In this document: piece after piece, positions 25,145-32,800 of the stretch
Layout: each line of letters opens with the position of its first letter
How positions within the stretch are numbered: position 1 is the first letter of the stretch
From: Candidatus Omnitrophota bacterium
Lineage (GTDB): Bacteria > Omnitrophota > Gorgyraeia > 2-02-FULL-51-18
DNA length: 35,811 nt
NCBI GenBank assembly: GCA_023247915.1
Contig: JAHFFN010000014.1
Coordinates: forward strand, 1-35,811
Reading direction: 5' to 3'
Program-made: the position numbers and the translations under genes
Notes under the pieces: model-generated
Database searches by the model: none
Told to the model about the DNA's origin: nothing
What the model saw: the letters and a program-made list of their open reading frames with translations, nothing else

Positions 25145-26833
25145 ATGAAGCAAACCAAGAGAATTCAGAAGAAAATAAGCGCGTTCATTTTGGCGCTAGC
25201 TTTCTTTTGTCAAGATTTGGCTTGGGCGGCGCCGTTTGACGGGGCGGCTCTTCAGCCAATGACTCCTATTCAGAGCCTTCTTCAAAACCCCACACTTTTT
25301 GAGGCGCCACTCCAGTTTGCTTCGCTTCGTGAAATCCACCAAGGTTCCGGAAATGTGTTTATCATTCACATCCAAGATGCTCACTCCAATCTTTCAGGCC
25401 AGCAAAATCTCGCGGGAGCGCTGGATGAGATCATGACGAAGTATCCGGTATCCCTGATTCTTTCCGAAGGGGGTGCGGGAGATTGTTCGTTGGATAAATT
25501 TCGCAAAGCGGCGCCGAAAGCGCGCGTTCAATTGGTCGCGAAAAGCTTTTTGATGAGCGGGGAGATTCAAGGCGAAGAATATTTGAATCTCATTTCGGAT
25601 CATCCGATGAAAATCATGGGTCTTGAGGACATGAATCTTTACCGCCAGAGTTTGGAGAGTTATTCCCGTTTGGCTGGAAAGAGGGAAGAGATTTTGGAAT
25701 ATCTCAAAGTCATGCACCGCTCGCTTGAAAAATTAAAAAACAAACATTATCCGACCGAGCTTTTGGAGTATGAAAAAAATAATCAGGCTAATTTTGAAAA
25801 TCAATTCAAAGGGCTTTTAAAGCTGATCGGTGGCGGGCATGATGATTTGTTGGCCAGCTATCCCAATCTTCTGAAGCTTAAAACTCTTTTAGAAAAAGAA
25901 AAAACACTCGATTTTGACGCGGCCAATCTGGAACAGGCCGCGCTGGTCGAGAAAATCGCCGGTCAAATCAGCGAGGAAGAGTTTAAAAAATATTTCAGTA
26001 AAGCCGCTCCGGCTTTTGGAGTGTCGGCAAGCCCGTCCTTCACGGGACAATTTGCCTACTTTCAAAAAACTTTAAATATTGCCAAGCAGAAAAATATTTC
26101 TCTGGATGACTATAGTCACTGGGCAGAATATGGCGACTATCTCAAGGAATTTTCGGGGATTGACCTAGAGTCCGTGCTAGACGAGCTTGTGCGTGCGGAA
26201 GACAAGGTTTATCAGGTGGTGTTGACCGAGAGCGACGCTCAGCTCATTCGTTCCATCGACCGCTATTTGGGTCTCTTGGACAAAGCCTATCGTATCCAAA
26301 TGACGACCAAAGACTTTAATCTCTGGATCGCCAACGAACCCGATTTTTCAACGGCTTCGTATCAAGCTTTTTTGAATCGCAAGCTCGCTGAAGCAGGTTA
26401 TTACGAAGATCTCGTACCTTACCAGCCAATCTTGGAAGAAGGCAAAAACGCGCTGATCCAATTTTACGACTCCGTCGCCAATCGCGATCTGGCTTTTATT
26501 AAAAATACGGAAACATCGCTCGATCAACAAAAAATCGCCGTCCTCATCACCGGCGGTTATCATACCGATCACCTCACACAACTTTTCAAGGAGAAAGGTT
26601 ATTCCTACGCCGTCCTGACCCCAACCGTCACCGCCGAAACCAATCAGAAAAAATATGAAAAACTTCTTCTCGAGCCCCTCCAAGAAAAAAAGAAAAGTTT
26701 CGAATCGACGGACGGACAAATTCACTCCGATAAATCCCTAGGCTCACTCGGAAAAGATTTTGCCGTGAAGCCCTCCACGACGAATGTTCGTATGCAATTA
26801 CTTGGAATGAGACCGGATGCCATGAAAGAATTT
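25145..26833 (+). other. N-terminal domain of the giant protein (possible TIKI/TraB/ChaN-like fold)
   Basis: Residues 1-563. After the signal peptide, VFIIHIQDAHSN and SLILSEGG near the front and ITGGYHTDHLTQLFKEKGYS near the back recall the way TIKI/TraB/ChaN-type proteins place His/Glu motifs at both ends of a helical fold. This is a weak, memory-based resemblance. The region looks like the genome average in base composition, unlike the AT-richer middle modules. Confidence 0.35.
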
Positions 26834-29800
26834 GGCGCTAGACTTGGGGTATCGATTCCAGTGCCCACTACAGAGCACGACGGACTTCTTCGCGGCGCAG
26901 AAAGTGTAATACAGGGCGCACGGCTGGCAATCATTCGTCGGGAGAATATTTTAAAGATTGAGAAGGGTTCCGACGATCTCAAAAAAGGCCAACTCCAAAA
27001 GCTTTTGTCGGCGGCGGGTCTTTATTGGTATGCAGATACACGCGTTCCTAATGTCGAAATTAGTGGTGGTTTCAAGAAAAATGCATTTGCTTTACTGAAT
27101 ACGCGCGGTAACAGACATCTACTAAGTACTGATTTTTTAAGGTATAGAGAAATCGTTAATGGTACGGAGTCGCTTTACGGTTACGATCTATTTTTAACCA
27201 GCAATCTAGTGGATCGGCAGTATCTAATTCAATTTATCAATCAGTCTTTCGCAGGCCATCCGGACGCGAGTGAATCTATTGCGAAGTATGTCACGATTGT
27301 AAATGAGATTGCGCCAGAGCCGTCCATTGCTCCGCGGGCAGTACCAGCGTCTGTGGATTTGAAATTCGAAAGGGATAAGCTGAGAGCGCTTCAGATTCGT
27401 GATCAGATCGTGGACTCAGTAATAGGAAACATGTCTTACCAGCTGATCAGTGCTAACAATCCCGTGCTAATTTATAATGCAGATCCTTCAAAACGGCCAA
27501 CGACACGAAATAGTCCTATCGCGGAGCTTGACGGTAAAACAGACGTACAAGCGTCGATTAATACGGGTTTCTATCAATTGAAAAACGGCGAATTGTTTAA
27601 AAAGCCCTCAAAAGACGGCAATTTTGATGCTGTCTTGACGCGTCTTCCAAAAGATCAATTGCATGAGTCTGCTGGACTGCTTTTGGTCGAGCTTCACAAT
27701 GAATCAGACCCGGAAAATTATACGACCATTCCTTTATATATTGCTAAAGCGCTTTTTGAAAAAGGGCTGGTCTATCTCGATCCGCTTTCCAACCAACTGT
27801 ATACAGGAGCCGGCAGTTCTATCGACACGAATTACAGGATGGTAGCCATCAGCATGCCTGTAGCCACAACGCGGGATCTTCATGACGCCTTGATGAATGC
27901 TGGCGCACGGCTATCCTCTCCAGCTTCACCAGCATTAAGATTGACAGATTTGCCCGAAGGGCGTTGGTGGAAAGTGATTACCGCGAGAGACGATGGATTT
28001 GGCAGAATTTATACAGAGAAACTGGTGAATGATCCGAATCTGGATCGAGGCGCGGAAGTTAACGAGGGCGGAGATTCATCAAACATTGGTTTATTGGCCA
28101 AATATTTACCAAAGTTTGCAGAGGATCTTGGAGTGAGCTCTCTGGAATTAGAAGGGAGCATAGAATACCCCGATAAGGTAGCTCTTAACGCCAGAATTCT
28201 ACGCCTCAATCAAATCAAGCCCGCCGTGTTTGTCACATTTTGGGATAACGAGGCGGGAGAGTTTTCTGTAGAGGATTATTTGGAACATTGGAGACGTAAA
28301 GAAGCGGTGTATACAAGAACCGGGCCTTATCATTTTCATGATGTGAATGTGCATCTGGTTGATTTTCTTTTAATGCCGCAGGAGCTTGTCGAGACTTCTT
28401 CGCGCTTAGCGGAGTTTTTGTATCGATTAAGTAAGGATAATGAACTTAGTTCAAATCCAATCGTAAAAAAAGAAATCGAAATTCAAATGGTTAATTTTGT
28501 GCGGGACTTAGACGCTTTAACAGCTGGATCTTTTAAGGATCTCGTTCTTCAGTCTGATTCAGCGATGGGATCCCAAATCCCTACTTATTACAGCGCGCTC
28601 TCTGCGAATAGTATGAAGGTTTCAGATTACGCTAGAAGGATTATTTCGTATATTGAAAAAAAGCAAATTGAGGGGGGCGGTGCTGGTAGAGCTAGTAGTT
28701 ATTTGCTGCAGGCAGCGCAGTTGGCTCAAATAAGAAGGATGGGCGGCATCGGCGCTTCCCCTACCGCTTCCAGCAAGAAATGGCAGGATAAAATAAGAAA
28801 GATTGCTTCAGAGGTGGGGGATGCATCTGTAGCGATTAATAACCTCAGCGACTTATACAAAGAAAGGGTTGCCGCTCTAATGGGCGCGCGGATGGCCAGC
28901 GCTGGTAAGTCTGGCGGCAGCTATCTCGAAGAAGAGATCGTGAAGCTACCCTATAGCCGAGATGATGTTTTTAATAAACGTTTGCAGAGCCGCTGGGTCG
29001 AGCTAAAAAAGGCAAGGCTAGAAGAATTTCAAAATTATTCGAATTCGATCGCAGGCGAACTGGATGCTGAGTTTGCGGGCGAGACGTTTGGGGCTCATTC
29101 AAATTTTTCAAAAGATGATTATCCTAAAAGTTTTGAAACCGTTAAAAAGATTTGGAAAGCTTATCGTGGAAAGGGAAAGCTCACCCAAGCGGATTATGAA
29201 ATTTTACAGCAAGCAATGTTGTTGCTCGAAAAACACAGTCGTGCGGCTGGAAATTTGGCGGTAGAAGCGATAGGAGAGCTTCAGGCTCCGGGTATTGCCG
29301 CAGAATTTAAAACTACTGATAAAAAATTAAATGAGTTTTATGCGCAAAGAGGAATTAGAGGTCCAAGTGAGATCGCTTTATCTCTTGCTTCTATTGCTAA
29401 GAAAATCGACCAAGGCCAAGATGCGGCTGAAATTTGGCTTGAACTAAGTTCAATCAGTGGAGAATTAAAAAACACACATACTGCCATGATAGAAGAATAT
29501 GGCGAGCCTAGCGAACCTTGGCACGATTCCATTCACGATGCGTCTTTAGCTTTGCGCAGCGCTACCCAGATTATTTTAAGGCAAGCAGGAAACGACGTTG
29601 ACACGATCTGCCAAAAAAATGGAGCTCAAAATTTATCCTTGGAAGAAATTCAATTTTTAGCGGAGTCCGCTTTGAGCCTGAACCGTATTTCTAAGCGTGG
29701 TCAAGTCCTTTCAGAATTAGGCTTCGATTCTTCCAGACTTATCGTTAAAGGGGATGGACGTTATTATTATTTTTATCTTGGGGAAGACCGACGGGGAGGG

Positions 29801-32800
29801 ATAGGTGAGGGGCGCTTGGCGGTTGCTCAATATCAAGATGCAGAATTTACTCGTCCGATGGGGCAAATAAAAGTTTTTGAGGAACCTCCATACGATCTTA
29901 CAAAACGCCTGCAGGATATGTATTTAGGAGATCTTGCGGGAGGAGTATTTTTGCCCACTCCCCAGATGCCCGCAGAGTCATCGACTGAATTTACGAGAAG
30001 TCTCGAAGACCAGTTGGATGAATTAAGCGGTCTTTTAACAAAAGACGAGATAGGAGAACTTCACTGGCGACTAGATAATTTAATAGCCTTGGGGCCTAGC
30101 ACGCGATCGATTATTTCCACTTTCAATACGTTCCATAAAAATCCAAAAGAACCGATTCGAGAGAAAGTGACTCCGAATTCATTGCATTTATTCTTTGAAA
30201 GCTCAGATTCTTTAGGGCTGTGGCAAAGCCAGGCAGATATTTCTCATAATTTGGCAGAGATGGTGAACATTATTTGGTTTGGAAAAGATGGGTTGCTCCG
30301 AAATCAAAGGGATAGATCCGTGATCATTGAAAATCTTCTTGGAGTGAGTCAATCCACTAACTTTGGAGCTGGCGCGCGGCTCAGCGCGACCCAGGCGAAG
30401 CTTCCTTTTACAGGACAAACATTGACCAGAGAGCAATTCGAAAAGATGAGTATTTTGGCCGGTCTCTTGGTGGATGCTTATACGGAGTCGGGCAATAATC
30501 GGTTTATCAGAGGCATGTCAGAACTAGAGGGTCTGGAAGAACAAAATACAAAACAAGGAATATTCGAAGAAGCTCTTAAAGAGATCGACGACCCAGCCAT
30601 TTTAATATTTTTGCGGGCACAATATTCAGCAGATAAAACTTTCTTGCCTCAGGTGGCAGCGATTAGCCGAAGGCTACTTGCTCTTCCAATGACAGCGACG
30701 TCCAAAGAACTATCAGCGGTGATAGCTCGGGGCGCGCGGCTGTCGGGTGCTTTATCTATTGAACCTTCCGACGAGCGAGAAGGGTATTTAATGCGGCTTT
30801 TTAACTGCATCTCCCGTCCCGCGTATATAAAAATAGCGACACCTTTGGCGGTTATTTCAATAGCTCTTGTCGTTTATTTTAACGGTCGAATTTTGAATAC
30901 TGACGAAAGTCTGGATAAAAAGGCAGTGGTTATTAGCAAGGTTTCTGGAATTTGGAGCGGGAGTCCGGAATTTGGTGGGGAGATGCGCGACCATTGGTAT
31001 GGAAAAAATTTATCATGGTTTAGTGACCACAAGAGACCTGTCGTTTATAGCGCCGCTCCAACGGCTCCGGCTACTACTCCAGTAAAATCACTTAGGTTTA
31101 CCAATGCCAGAGACAGTGAGACAGGTTTATTAAAAACAGCCCAAGAAATCTCATTAACGCCAAAAAGTCGCCCGTCGGATGTTTTGGCGTATCTCCAGGT
31201 AGCCCGAAGAGCCGCCGGGTTGCGATCAGACGACAAGCTGGTAGGGTTGATTCAGCGGCTGATGGATGATATCCGAGCTAATCGATTGAAGCCGGGCGAT
31301 ATCGATAAAAGGTTTAAAGAGATATTTTTAACGGTAGATGCCAGCGCGAAAGAAATTTTAAGACGCGGTGGAGCGGAGAGCCTTGTTTCAGAATTTCACA
31401 GAGCATTTTTTCTTAGAAGGCTTTTCCTTTTGGTTGCCTTTTTTTCAGGGGGATTCGCTTTTCTTACAGCCACTTTTCTCGGGTTTAAAGAGCAATCTGA
31501 AATAAATGTTCGTAATTTTTTTCTCAGTATTGTACAAAGTGCTAATGAAAAAAAATCAGCGATCAAAGATGCGCTACTCGGTATTCAGGGAGTTGATGAG
31601 GATCTCGTAGATAAATTAATGGGTCTTAAAGCACTCGACAAAATGAATAATCTGGAGCTTGGCTTAATACTCAAACAAGTGTCCAGTGTAGAATTTCAAA
31701 ATCGACCCCCCGGTGAAGTAAATGATCAGATAAGGCAGATTATTGAGCGGTTATCCGGCGCGCGGTTGGCAGGTCAGTCGGAATCAGTCGTTACAGAGCC
31801 CGATGATCACGTAGCTGTTTCTTTGCCGGACAATGTCAAAAAGGTTAATTTGTCGGGCTATCCGATTACTTTGACATTCGACGGACAAAAAATAACAGCC
31901 TCATATCTTAATTTCGACAGAAATAAAGAACCGACTAAGGTGGAGAAATTGATGGCTGATGGCGACGTTTTTCGTATTGGCCGCAGTGCCAATGGCAATG
32001 ATGTTGTGTTGACGGGAGATGCAGCGATTTCAAGCCAGCACCTTAAAATCGTACAAAAAGCTGGCGAATGGTACGGTGTCGACAATTCCACCAACGGAAC
32101 CACATTTGATGGCACAACCTATTACGGCCAAGAATTTTTAATTTATAAACCAGCTGGCGCGCGGCTGTCTCAGGTTACCGCCAAAGTCGTGGAACAGCAG
32201 GAGGTGTTGAGGAAAAAGAAAAAGTTGCCCACAAGAATAGAACTTACTGTCCCCGGGAGCCGCCAAAAAGTCATCATTCAGTTTGCAAGCTCAATACAGA
32301 CTCAATCAACGGCTATCCGCATGCAATTCAAAGTGTGGCAAGAGCCCAGTTTAGATCCGCAAAAAAAGCATTCCCTGGTCATTATTCTTAGTGATTCCTC
32401 TGGTGAAGTTAAGGGGATGCTCGCGAATTTTAAAGAATTTGAAGAATTGGGAGCGATTAATCATTGGCTCGCTTCATTGGCAGGGAAGAAGTGGAATAAA
32501 GAAGATCTCGAAAAAAGTGTGCCATTGGCGGACACAAATTTATTGGATGCTCAGGAAACAATCCATGCAAAAAATTTGGCGAGGCAGATCGCCGGAAAAG
32601 CAAGAGTTCAGCTGGATAAAATTAATCAAGCGCTTGAAGTTTTGAAATCGGTCAGCGAGAAAGAAGGGTTAACTGAGAACCAGCGCAAAGCCATTTCACA
32701 GATTCAAACGGCCGCTGAAGTCATTTCAAACTCGATTGTCAGTGAAAAAGCTAAAAACAGAGGTGAGCAAATTTTAGTGGATACTCTATTTTCTCGGTCA

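Noticed and set aside
31757-31770. GAR boxes as restriction-site or recombination signals used elsewhere in the window
   Set aside because: Similar GGCGCGCGG strings in obgE and proB code for ordinary Gly-Ala-Arg in conserved domains, so the string alone is not specific.
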